Assembly (NCBI RefSeq): GCF_030272615.1
Contig: NC_081410.1
Coordinates: 258,959,533 to 259,023,532, forward strand
From: Cryptomeria japonica
Lineage: Eukaryota; Streptophyta; Pinopsida; Cupressales; Cupressaceae
Direction of reading: 5' to 3'
DNA length: 64,000 bases
Shown here: positions 1 through 11,500 of the stretch, piece after piece
Position numbering within the stretch: position 1 is the first letter of the stretch
Layout: each line of letters opens with the position of its first letter
Notes under the pieces: model-generated
Told to the model about the DNA's origin: nothing
Databases searched by the model: none
The model's input: the letters and a program-made list of their open reading frames with translations, nothing else
Program-made: the position numbers and the translations under genes

Positions 1-2475
1 GCTGCCCATCTACTCCAGCTTCTTCCACTCCCTTTCCAAGAGTACCTACAAAATTAATTTATAGCTGAGTTAGAGTAATGAGGATTATCCTACTTTTATA
101 TTCAAACTCAACAAAATATAGTTCATCTGCGTATAAGATACCAAAATATATGCCTACAACTATTAATGAGCCAGATTCATAAACAAATATTAGAGGAATC
201 AAGAGAATTCCATGAGATAACAACAAATATCATGTTTTGTCTAACATGTTTGTTTAGTGTGCAAGTACAGGTTCATGGTAACATTCCATGTTTAAGCATG
301 TGATGTAAAATGAGGCTCCCACAAGGGTTGAATCCAACATGTTAATTTGTCAATATTGCTTCATTGAGTAGGGACCCATCATCCACAATAGTGAAACTTT
401 CAGGATCACTATTATGGATGATGTGCCTATGACCAATGGAACCATATTGACACATCAAACAACCAGTCAACCCCAATAGGGTCTCAAAGTAATTATTTCA
501 ACATTGAGTCCAAAGAACATTGTCAATGATAGTGCTCATAGAGTAGTTCTTAGATCTATAGAACATATATGCCTAACACAAAGGGTTTGAAGCCACCATG
601 ATCACAAACAATGAGCTTGTAACTATGTCTTAAAGATACTCACACATCAAAGATGAATAAAAAAACAATGATCTTATCAATGCAAACATGCATCAAGGAA
701 AGAGCATTGATTATTCACTATTAAAAAGATACTGACCTCTTAAAGGCATAGACACAAAGACTTTATTTTCTCAATACAAGAGATCACAACCAAAAGAATA
801 ATCAAGGTACAAAGAAGATATCACATTCATTCAAGACTAAAAACAACCCATGCATTCAATGGATAATTAGCCTTGATAACTAACAGAGAGATAATCATGC
901 TAATTTATAGTGAATACAATCATGCCAAATTCAGTAATAGTGGTTGCATGCTTAATTCACTGGTGTATTTGAGAAGCTTACAAGGAGCAAAAAATAGACA
1001 CCATTTATAGACATAGCAATAGTCATAGCTAATATTGACAAGATTTCAAGGATAGTGCAGGTGATACATTCACACAAAAAAACAACCAATTGAGTATTAT
1101 TGCAGTCTAAAGAGTATTCAAAAGGACCAATAAGTCTTAAAGGGAACCAATTTATTTAAGAATTTTATCATCAAAGAAGGCACTCCAATTATATAGAGGA
1201 GGCAATCCAATAATGAGAAATGACATATTCATCATTTTCAGTCAAGAACAATAAACATATGGAGGGCAATATCAAAGAGATTAAAGGCAACATAGACCAG
1301 TGCCAAAAGGATAGTCATAGTCCATGACAGTAGAGATGCATGACAGAACCAGTTCAAGAGAATTCAAGAGAGATATGAACACAAATCAAGAAAAGGCAGA
1401 TTCAATGTCACAAAGAAAAGGAAGCGTCAAAAGATGGTATCAATATAGTGATTGAATCACAAATAAGGAGATTCTTTCATCAAAAGGCTAAAATTTTGGT
1501 CATCATGAAGGACATACATTCAAAAGAAAAGGAGGACAATGATACACAGCCTTGTGGCAGCTAATCATGACTCTAGAACTTCTGAATAGGGACCCAATCA
1601 ACTAGTCCAAGAATAATGAATGGCACCAAAAATATCTATAGCAACAAAATACTTTTACATTGATGATTTCATATCAGACCTATTACATTCAAAACCACAA
1701 TATGTATGGAATGGATTGAAAGAGAACAAGAGCATCGTGGATGTGGAAGAAGCATAATACCAAATCCTTGACACAACAGTGAGTAACAAAAGACAATGAC
1801 CATGAAGCCATAATCAACTTGTTCACCAAAAGAAAGTTCACAAGGTGTCCCCCCATTCTTGACAGTGATATGTGGACATCATTAATACCAAGAAAAGATT
1901 TAAGATACAAAACAAACCTCCTGAAACAATTCTTTTCACTCTTAAAGAAGTCACAATGATAGAAAATAGGAGCTTTGGAACATTCATAAGGAAAATTGAG
2001 ATGAATCACAGAGCTACCAACTACCATAACAGTGATTGAAAAGAAAGACGGGAGGGTTTTCAATCACAAAGATCAGTCAAAGAAGGAGAATACAATCATC
2101 TTTGTACGTACATAGTGATCTTGAACTTTCAAGGTGCAAGAAGCATACCTTATGACAATCATCAAAGTTGATCAAGAGAACCCAACCATTAACAGTCATA
2201 GATAGTCCTAGAACAATGATTAGAGAAACCATTTATGACAGAAAGAAAATAGCAATCAAGAGGAAGGGTTCAATGATGAAATGGAAGCCAAAGAGGGATT
2301 AAAGCGCTTCACTGATCAATCAAATAGGTCATTATTACTCCCAAGTCCATAAAATGTTATATTCATGAGACTAAATAAAGATTGAGCCCTTAAAGCAGAT
2401 CTGAGATAGGTTATTCTAGTAAAATTGCTCAATCATTAAGGAGATAAAGTACAGTGACTATCAAAGTGGAGCAAC
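1..2475. other. Non-coding AT-rich flank, left of element A
   Basis: I find no convincing gene here. The six-frame translations are short and resemble nothing I know. Short words such as GTCATAG, AGTCAT and AATGATAG recur irregularly. The same texture resumes right of element A (24986 onward), which suggests one pre-existing sequence split by the insertion of A. It may be a decayed repeat of unknown class. Confidence 0.6.
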
Positions 2476-3672
2476 TGTTAGTATTAACCGATGACTGAGA
2501 GGGGGGGTGAATCAATAAAAATAGTTTAAGAACAATAATATTCCAAACTGACTGGTCTACAACTACCTTTTTCAAATTAACTTATAGCATTGCATTAATC
2601 ATGAAAGCAAGAACATTGAAATAAAGAGTTTTACATGCATCAAATAAAAACATCACATAATGCCAACAATTATATGTGGAAACCCTCAATTAGCGGGAGA
2701 AAACTACGGTGGGGAAAACCCACAATCTCTTTTACTGCAGTAAGAAGAGTGCCCAGTTAAGAGCTTACAATCTTGTTCCTTCTGAGAACATCACCCTATT
2801 AAATATGACTAGTATCCTGTTAAGATTACCTTAGAATCTGTTAGGATTCACCTTGCAAAAGGATTTTACACTTCCATCAAGGAGTGACCCTGTTAGGGGA
2901 TTTTACAAACATAACCGGTTAAGGTTCACCCTTCTAAGGGATTTAATCTTCTGCAATGATTAGAGAGCAACAAATCATTGATTTGATGATGAAACTTTTT
3001 TGTCGAATAGATCTGCTCTGTATCTGCTTCAATATTTTCTCAATGATGACTTCACCGATTCATAAGGAACACTTCTACACTTATCTCATTCTTCACCTTA
3101 ATCTGATTTTCAATCTCTACTCACTCACAACTCCCACGATGACAAAAATCAAGTTGAAAAACATGTATATAGCTTACTTTAATCTTGGCATGAACTTTCC
3201 CTCCAGAATTCGAACTCAAAAATCATTTTGTGTGCCAATCCATTCATTCAAAAATTCCCTTTGATTATATCGGTGAGACTATCCGTTCATGCCAAAAATC
3301 TCATCGGTTCTCTAGCAAGCACTCCGACTTCAACTAGCTCTTTCTAAATTTGTCAGATCCACATGTTAGCAAGCCAAACATGTTGAAGACTACGCATGCT
3401 TATCCTTTTCACTTCGCATGCTTATCAATCATCATTATGATTTTCTACTAGTTTCTTCCTCTATATCGGTGAACCTGCTTCACTTAGCCTAACTACCAGT
3501 TGCTTCCTGTAAACTGGTCTCTGCTCACCAGTGGAAGTCTTTAGTCCTATGTTCTTTACTAATCCACTATAACCTTTTTTTGATCGGTTGTGATGACATT
3601 GGAGCTGATATTTTCCATCAATGAGAACCTCTAAGAATCTCAAACTTCATCATGCTCACCATGATGCCAACA
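2476..3672 (-). repeat. Element A, 3' LTR (left copy)
   Basis: This 1197-bp copy pairs with 23786-24985. It begins TGTTAGTATTAACCG and ends GATGCCAACA. A conserved patch of CTGAGAG, a G run and GTGAATCA lies just inside the left end (about 2492-2513), which is the U5 end when read on the minus strand. A second shared patch with GGAAACCC and GTGGGGAAAACCC lies at about 2677-2730. Both patches recur in the LTRs of B and D. Confidence 0.9.
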
Positions 3673-3684
3673 ATCTCCCCCTTT
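3673..3684 (-). other. Element A polypurine tract
   Basis: On the minus strand this reads AAAGGGGGAGAT and abuts the LTR start TGTTGGC. Its position and composition fit the plus-strand primer of a copia-type element and fix the element's orientation. Confidence 0.8.
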
Positions 3685-3929
3685 GACATTAGTGAAAAAA
3701 CATCTAGCTAGATTGAACTGGAATTCTCCCCCTGTTTTGGTGCTCCCCCTTCTCTCTTCCTTCTCTGCCTCTCTCGGCACTACTCTACCTCTATCGGTGG
3801 TATTTTGACTATTTACATTCTTTTTCTTTGTACACATAGTCCTTCCTCCTCATATGTACAATCTGGTATACATTCATTCTCCCCCTTTTTGCAGCAATGA
3901 CAAAGGATAAAAGAATCACAGTATACAAA

Positions 3930-4484
3930 ATAATTCATAAAGATGACAGTGAATCAAAAATGTCTTTGAAATTTACCTTAGCAACCTTCAATGTAGATTC
4001 GCATGTTGGCTTCACCTATTTCATAGTGTGGATTTGTCCATGCAGATCTGTGACAAAATCCTCCATATCATCTACTGTCTTACATTCAAGTGAACCGATG
4101 AGCCTTTTTTCTTCTTTCACATTCCCTTTCATTAACTCAATGGTGGGTGCAAGGTAACATTGTAGCTCTAATAGGTTGAGATCTTATTTGTCTCGTTCCT
4201 CTTTCACCTTGTTGATTTCATGAGTCAATTGTTTGACTTTTCCACTGAAGGTCGTTACAGAGCTTGTAAGAGGATCAAAAGTACCTATCAGATCTTGGAT
4301 TTCCTTTTGAGTCTATACTCTTTTATCTTCAAGATATTTGATGAAATCAGTGAAGTTTGATCATTTGACCAATAATTGGCCAACTTCCTTTAAGATAGAT
4401 TTTACCTCTCCAGTGTTGTTAGAAAGAGAAACTTTGTCAACTGATATTTGTTCCATTAATTTCTCACATCTTCTAGTTTCATAC
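3930..4484 (-). pseudogene. Element A ORF2, C-terminal part (beyond the E insertion)
   Basis: This is the minus-strand continuation of the ORF2 reading at 18869-21863. The join is visible at the 5-bp target duplication CATAC: the reading ...VAAR, then a stop in the right-hand copy, resumes here with YETRRCEKLMEQI. The segment is rich in Lys, Glu, Leu and Ser and looks helical or coiled-coil, as does the C terminus of element B ORF2. Several in-frame stops are present. No enzymatic motif is seen. The function is unknown. Confidence 0.6.
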
Positions 4485-5567
4485 TGTATACACCTAGAAA
4501 TGGTCTTAAGATAATTAATTAAATAAGCAATATTTAAATAATCCCCCTTCCTAATTTAATTTAATTCACTAAGCAATTTGATTAAATTCCCCCTTTCATC
4601 TATTTATTAATAAATCTAAGGATTTATTTAATAGGCTCATTTTCATAATCTCCTTTGATTAATTAATTTAAATTAATTAATCCTCCCCCCATCTTCAATT
4701 AATTCTTCTAATCTCCTAATTAATTAAAACAAATCAATTTATGAGTTGTTGAAAAATTAATTAGTCTTATATGAATTTTTAAATTCAAATTACCCACATG
4801 CCTCCTAACTTATAACCACCTAACCTAACCCCTTCCTAACCTAACCCCTTCCATCTAACCTTGGGTTTACTTAAACCTACCTTAGCTTGCATATCCTAAC
4901 CTCCTTATCCTAACCTCCTATGGTGTGGATACTCTCCCCTTGAGACACATGGCATTCTTGGGCCACATGTCCCCTTTCCTTAGACACTTGCTCTCTCATG
5001 AGCAAAGCTTCTTGACACTTGTCACCATAGAGATGAAAAATGTTCCCTTTCCACCAATCTATTTTCCAACCTCCTCCAATTTCACCATTGATATCTTTAG
5101 ACTCAATCTTGACCGTTGATTCCTGCCACCTCACCCCTGGCCTTGGAAATCCTATAAATATCCCACATTTTGGAGCAATAATCATCCCATCTCATTTGCA
5201 TCTTATGCATTGTTACTATAGGCATATATCTCTTAGCATATCATTTGAGCATTGTTATTATAGGCAATTGCATGTTATATCTAGCTTACTTTCTAGCATA
5301 ATTGTTGAATCATGTAGCTTAATCATTATCTTTTCTAGCTTAATTGCATCATTATCATTTCAAATATGCCATCTAGGTGTAGTTGAGTCCCTGGAATTTG
5401 CTTATCTAGATCTGAGAGAAAATCTACACTCGCATTTATTAGGAGGTGATAGATTGATTAGCCATGGTTTTATCTTTCTTTGTTTTAAATTTTCTAACCA
5501 TGCTTGTAATGATATATTGAGTGTTTTGTGTTGCATTTGCAGGTATCACACTTCACAGAGCACGACA
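4485..5567 (+). repeat. Element E, left (solo-like) LTR
   Basis: This LTR starts TGTATACACC and ends GCACGACA. CATAC flanks it on both sides (4480-4484 and 5568-5572), so on its own it looks like a solo LTR. A TATAAAT box lies at 5153-5159. At 1083 bp it is 61 bp shorter than the right LTR. The difference is a tandem duplication around CTTCTTGACACTTGTCACC that is present twice in the other two copies and once here. Confidence 0.88.
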
Positions 5568-5678
5568 CATACTGCCTAGCTGCAACCTTCTCCAGATCAG
5601 TTGCCTCTGAACCAATTTCTTTGAGAAGAGTACCCAATTGATCAATGATGGATGCATTCTCATCAATAACAATGTCAA
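5568..5678. repeat. Duplicated 111-bp piece of element A ORF2
   Basis: This matches 18869-18979 nearly base for base, including the CATAC target site and the ORF2 codons beyond it. It carries CAG (Gln) where the copy at 18871-18873 has a TAG stop on the minus strand, so it preserves the older codon. It ends at TCAA, where sequence jumps into the middle of an E LTR. Confidence 0.85.
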
Positions 5679-6631
5679 TTTATGAGTTGTTGAAAAATGA
5701 ATTAGTCTTCTAATCTCCTAATTAATTAAAACAAATCAATTTATGAGTTGTTGAAAAATTAATTAGTCTTATTTGAATTTTTAAATTCAAATTACCCACA
5801 TGCCTCCTAACTTCTAACCACCTAACCTAACCCCTTCCTAACCTAATCCCTTCCATCTAACCCTAGGTTTAATTAGACCTACCTTAGCTTGCAAATCCTA
5901 ACCTTCTTATCCTAACCTCCTATGGTGTGGATACTCTCCCCTTGAGACACATGGCATTCTTGGGCCACATGTCCCCTTTCCTTAGACACTTGCTCTCTCA
6001 TGAGCAAAGCTTCTTGACACTTGTCACCATAGAGATGGCAAATGTTCCCTTTCATCCAACCTCTCTTGGAAGCTTCTTGACACTTGTCACCATAGAGATG
6101 GCAAATGTTCCCTTTCCACCAATCTCTTTTCCAGCCTCCTCCAATTTCACCATTTATATATTCAGACTCAATCTTGATCATTGATTCCTGCCACCTCACC
6201 CCTGGCCTTGGAAATCCTATAAATATCCCCCATTTTGGAGCAATAATCATCCCATCTCATTTGCATCTTATGCATTGTTACTATAGGCATATATCTCTTA
6301 GCATATCATTTGAGCATTGTTATTATAGGCAATTGCATCTTAGATATAGCTTACTTTCTAGCATAATTGTTGAATCATGTAGCCTAATCATTATATTTTC
6401 TATCTTAATTGCATCATTATCATTTCAAATCCTCCATCTAGGTGTAGTCAAGTCACTGGAATTTGCATATCCAGATCTGAGAGCAAATCTACATTTGCAT
6501 TTATTAGGAGGCGATAGATCAATTAGCGTGGTTTTATCTTTCTTTGTTTTAAATTTGCTAACCATGCTTGTAATGATCTATTGAGTGTTTTGTGTTGTAG
6601 CTGTAGGTATCACACTTCACAGAGCATGACA
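5679..6631 (+). repeat. Element E, truncated 5' LTR
   Basis: This LTR copy lacks the first ~250 bp and starts at TTTATGAGTTGTTG. About 60 bp around that start are repeated in tandem (the TTTATGAGTTGTTG word occurs at about 5679 and 5739). It carries the 61-bp duplication also seen in the right LTR and a TATAAAT box at 6218-6224. It ends GCATGACA against the primer binding site, so it is the LTR physically attached to the internal region. Confidence 0.85.
6218..6224 (+). promoter_or_regulatory. TATA box in the 5' LTR of element E
   Basis: CCTATAAATATCCC stands in the same place in all three LTR copies (5153, 6218 and 18454). It is the only canonical plant TATA box in the LTR and probably sets the start of the element transcript. 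Confidence 0.6.
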
Positions 6632-6651
6632 TTTTGGCACCCACCGTGGGG
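6632..6651 (+). other. Primer binding site of element E
   Basis: TTTTGGCACCCACCGTGGGG follows the LTR end directly. It resembles the TTTGGCGCCCACCGTGGGGC site commonly seen after the 5' LTR of Tat-type plant elements, with CG decayed to CA. I do not assign the tRNA. Confidence 0.7.
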
Positions 6652-8795
6652 CTGGAAATCTGATTTTTGGCCTCGCAAGTATCATCAAACCTTCATTTTT
6701 GATCGGGCTGGAATTAGAATTTCGTATGAGTTCCTTTTCGAGCTCGTACGAGCTCCTTTGTGAACTGGAATGACAATCCATCCTGACTCATATGAGCTGC
6801 TGATTTGTCATACAATCTCTGTTGTGTACTTGTACGATCTCAGAAATATTATCGTACGAACAGGTAAATCATGTCGTACGACATTCTACTTCTTTGTTTT
6901 TAAAATAGACTGCATTTTTGGGATTTTATGCTTTGATTCGATTATTACTAATGCTAACCCTGGTCTGTTTGTGATTTTTTCTATAGCCTAACTATTTTTT
7001 GCAAGATGATTGTTGAAGATTACGCTTGTCAAAGACATTACATAAAAACACATCATGACTACTAATGCATCTATTTTGCAGGTTGCCTAGGAAGACTCAA
7101 CTAAACTCTTGTCTTCTTTAATCTTTCTAGGCACATTTGATTTTGCCAATGGAAATGAACAATCATGTTTTATGTGTTTTGATGATGGGCAAGTATGCTC
7201 TCACCTTTCTTAGGTGATTAGAAAGCTAGACTCATCCTTTTCTTTCATTAGTGCATTTCTTTAGCGTGCCTGCCCTCCCGAGGAGCTAATAACTCTTATC
7301 CATTAAGGCCAGTGAGAGGGGAACGACCTGAGTGGGAATGACTAACATCAAGTAATCCAACCCACTATATAATAAATGTGATTTGATGAAAAGAAAGTCA
7401 ATAGAAATGCTTAGGAATAGCTCTCCTTCATACCTTTGGGTATAGAAAGCCTTGGTTTTTAAGGCTAGGAGACCTCTTAATTGAGTATTATACCCTGATG
7501 TGCTGAACGGATCCCTTACTAGTTCCGGTTAAATTAGAATCTACCCGATTCACCTCCGAAAGGGTGATAATCTTTGTGCGAGAGAGATAGTAACTCTCCC
7601 AAGACACTTGCCATATTGTGCCCCCATTAGCATTTGGAGTCGAATAATACGGCGTTGAGAATCCATTACATGAAACTCAGCGACCGTATTTTGATTAGCT
7701 ATTGGGTGTGTTCCTAATCTTGTAAGCAAAGGTTTTCTCTCTCAGCCAACTTCCTTAGGTAGTGTAATGTGCTTGAAGGTCACTAATCATATCGCGTGTT
7801 TGCTATGTATTTGTCCCTAAATCAAAAACTCAGACATTTAAAACTAGAAAACAAAAGAAAAACATCAGACTTCATTGATCAAAATTCGGCCAAACAAAAA
7901 TATTTTTCCTTGTTTAGTTCTTTGTAGTATGAGGAATATAGTTTGTTGTATGAGCCTATCAGAATTGTCGTACGAGCCTATTAGCATAAAATCTTTTGTC
8001 GTATGGCTTATTAAGTTGTGTCGTACAAGACCTTTTGTTTATCATTTGGCTTAGGGGGAATTGTCATACGAGCCTGTGCTTTATCATATGAAATTTGTGC
8101 TTTGTCATACGAGTTGTATAAATTGTCATTTGGGCATGTGTAGTCTATCATACAAATTTCTGTCTCTATTGGTCTAAAACTATCTTCTTGCACATCTTTT
8201 TCAGATCTATCATATTTGCTTGGTCAATTTACAGTGATCATAAACACCCATTCTCTGTCATTCTGTACTAGGATTGTCTCCTTTGTTTGCTTGGTCAAGT
8301 TATCATCTATCAAATCAGACTTTAGACATAAACACCTCAAGATTTTCAAGTACTCACCCTCAACAAGTTCAAGATCTAAGTATCTCAAAGTGCATCATCA
8401 ACCTATTTGATAAACTGATCACCCTCAATATAGTTTCTCATCAGGATCTATAATCCTTTATCACAAAACTACAACGCTTGGTCTGAATAATCTTGTCCCA
8501 CATCGTAAGCTATATCATTCCTATTGGACTTGGTTTTTATCAAATCATCATCATTGCACTCCAAAACCGAAGATTGAAAAACTTGCAAACTTTTAAACAC
8601 TTGAATCATCTTTTCGTGTCATATCGCACTATCACATTTACCTTGACAGTTGATCACTTATCAAAACAACTTTTTGGACAATCAAATCCTAGCAATATCT
8701 GAGACACGTGTATGCCCATTTTAACCAGAGCTCAGAGATGAAAAATCACAGAGACGGAAAGCGAAACATTAGAAATAACTAAAAAGCATATAACC
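6652..8795 (+). other. Element E 5' leader
   Basis: About 2.1 kb separate the primer site from gag. I see no long ORF. Two clusters of the short palindromic word TCGTACGA and one-base variants lie at 6720-6890 and 7930-8165. Between them (about 7250-7800) is sequence of more even base composition, with phrases such as GGAGCTAATAACTC and GAGAGGGGAACGACCTGAG, that resembles the conserved leader of Tat-type elements and may hold the packaging or dimerisation signal. Confidence 0.55.
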
Positions 8796-10856
8796 ATGGA
8801 ACACGAAGATGAAATACAAGTTTAAGGAGAAATAATAGAACAAAATATCAGAGACATCAAAAAAGATCCTCAATTCGATAAATTTATGCAGAAATTATTG
8901 GAGGGAGAAAAAGAAAAATATTTCCTAATGTTAGCAAAATCTAGTGCTACACTCCCCCAAGATTTTGATATGAACAAATTGACACAAAATAAATGTTATC
9001 CTCCCCCTAATAACGAAAAATATGAGGATATTTTTGGTCTCAAAATGAATGACAAATCAATTCCTAGTAACACTAGAACCAATGAAGAAACTTACATTCC
9101 CAAAAGAGATGAAGTAGAAATTCTGAATAACATTCAATTCAATGAAGATACAAGAAGGACTAGAGATGACACAAGATGAGATCGACATCCTCCTAGAATG
9201 CAAAATCATAGTTATGCAAGAACCAATCATGTTGATAATCCTATCACAACTCTCACACAATAACTACAAATGCTGCAAACACAAATTCAAGATATGCAAA
9301 GAGGAAATGTTAGAAGATACTCACTTCAAGAAATTTGTCCTTATCCATTCGACAGAAATATAAACATGATACCATTTCCTATAGGTTTTGAAACTGCTAG
9401 ATATGAAAAATATGATGGAAGCACTAACCCTCAAGATCATATACGAGAATTTTTTACAATGAGTATGGAATTTGCACATGAGGATACCTACTTAATGAGA
9501 TTATTTTTGAAAAGCTTAACTGGACTAGCTATGGAATGGTTCTCCAAATTTCCACCTGGAATCAGATCATTCTCAGAGTTGGTGGATAAGTTTGTTTCAC
9601 AATACTCTTACAACATACAACATGAAGTAATAATGCTAGACGTATGTAATGCCAAACAAAAGGCTGGAGAACCTTTCATGATATTTTTACAATGATGGAG
9701 ACGGTTAGCTTCGCAATATCCATATACAGTGCTAGAGTATGAAAAAATGGACATATTCATCGACAACTTAAATGATCAAATGAGTTATTACTTAAAAATG
9801 CAAGGAAATCAAATTTTTGGAAAAATGATTGATAATGGAATCAAAATGGAGGAAGCCATGATAAAGAAAGGTGAATTGAAAATATATAAAGAAGGAGTCC
9901 ATCCTCCTAATAACAACACTAACAACAACAATCACAATGATAAGCTAAAGTTTTGGAATAGAAATTGAAATGTCGTCAATGACGGAATAGTTGATAACAA
10001 CAATATGAAACCAAAGCAACCAGTTTTTAATTTATCCCATCACTCAGCAACGGCTCAGCAAAACAACCATCACCGAAAAGAAACTATCAAAAATTTCTTT
10101 CGAAGGCAATTTAAAAACATTGGCGAACCCCTTGGGTCAGCACTAAAGACACTTCTTGCAAACAAATTGATCTCTTTACCAGACGAAAGGAACTATAAAC
10201 CTTAAATAAAACCACCTTGGTGGAATGATAACTGTTATTGCGATTTTCATCGAAACAAGGGACATCACACAAATAATTGTCAGCGATTGAAACATGTCAT
10301 CCAAGATTTGATTGATAATAGAGTAATAACTATGGATGGACATACAACAAATGAATCTCATACAACTTTTAAAACTCCGCTTCCAAACTATGAGAAAGGT
10401 GAATCATCAACAACAAATAATGGTAAGGGTAAACCAAAGGTAAACTACACTCATACATATGATAATGTGGTAAATTTTATTGTAGTTAAAGAAAAAAAAA
10501 ATCAAGAACCTACTCATGCTATCACACGAAGCAAAGCCAAAGTAGTTTTTCCAGGTCCTATGACAAACACATCATCCACTACCAAACAATACAATCTAGT
10601 GGATCAATTGCAAAAAAGACCTGAACAAATATCCATCTTAGAACTTTTAAAGCTTTCACCTACACACAAAGAAATTATTGAACGAGCACTAGTACAGACA
10701 ACAGTGTCCAAAGATCTTGATATCGATCAATTCCAAACCATGGTGGGACACCTCACAACCCCTCACTGCTTATCATTCACTAAAGAAGATGACATGTCCC
10801 TGCAACATTCCCATAATTCTCCCTTGCATATCAAAGTCATCATTCATAAGACATGA
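8796..10856 (+). pseudogene. gag: Element E gag (capsid and nucleocapsid)
   Basis: Reading from ATG 8796 (MEHEDEIQV) one frame runs to about 10,990, broken by several stops, the first at 8823. A Retrotrans_gag-type capsid region is clear at about 9360-9900, with motifs YDGSTNPQDHIREF and MEWFSKFPPGIRSF. A Cys/His motif CDFHRNKGHHTNNC at about 10,235-10,280, followed by RLKHVIQDLID, is characteristic of Tat-type gag. Gag would form the particle and bind element RNA. The stops (for example TGA after FMIFLQ at 9693) make this copy non-functional. Confidence 0.85.
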
Positions 10857-11500
10857 GTTAAACGTGTCCTAATAGATGGAGGAGTTGGCTTAAACATTTG
10901 CTCTTTGAGTCTTGTCTGTGCTCTAGGTTATTCAGAAGATGCAGTTGATCCCTAGAAAAAGATCACCATTAAAGCCTATGATGAAGATCCTCTAAAGGAA
11001 TTCTGATGTTACCCATCAGAGTGGGACCTTTGCAGAAAGACACAACATGCCATGTTCTAGACTTAGATTTATCATACAACATACTCTTGGGAAGACCCTG
11101 GATACATGACATAAAAGTTGTTCCATCAACATATCATCAGTTCTTAAAGTTTCCCTACAGTGGGCAAGAAATCACGATCTCAACAGATTCAAATCCATTT
11201 TAGTATTGTAGTAATCTTAAACCAATTCAAGAAGTCATTGTTCCTCATAATAGGGAGGCATCATCTTCGAACACACAATCCAAGGAACAATCATTTGCCT
11301 CTATTTTGTCAAGTATGGATAAACAAATGCATCTAAGAGATCGAGGGAATGGAGAATATTCAATATCACAATTACCACTTTCTCCTAAATCCTTTGGAAA
11401 ACCATCAAACTCTAAACAACAACCAATTATAAAACATCTTCCGATATTTGTGGAGCATTTGCTAGTGTTGGAACCTTATCAGAGGAAATAGAAGACAAAG
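10857..11500 (+). pseudogene. Element E aspartic protease
   Basis: The same frame as gag continues into VLIDGGVGLNICS (about 10,868-10,906), a retropepsin active-site loop with DGG in place of DTG or DSG, as seen in several Tat-type elements. After a frame change near 11,000 the C-terminal half follows: LDLSYNILLGRPWIHD at about 11,060-11,110 is the usual ILLGRPW signature. The enzyme would cut the Gag-Pol precursor. It is broken by stops at about 10,952, 11,004 and 11,201. Confidence 0.8.

Noticed and set aside
5040-5579. 179-codon plus-strand ORF in the E LTR, repeated at 6105 and 18341
   Set aside because: It recurs only because the LTR is repeated. It spans the TATA box and probable transcript start, has no recognisable domain and differs between copies without sign of codon constraint.
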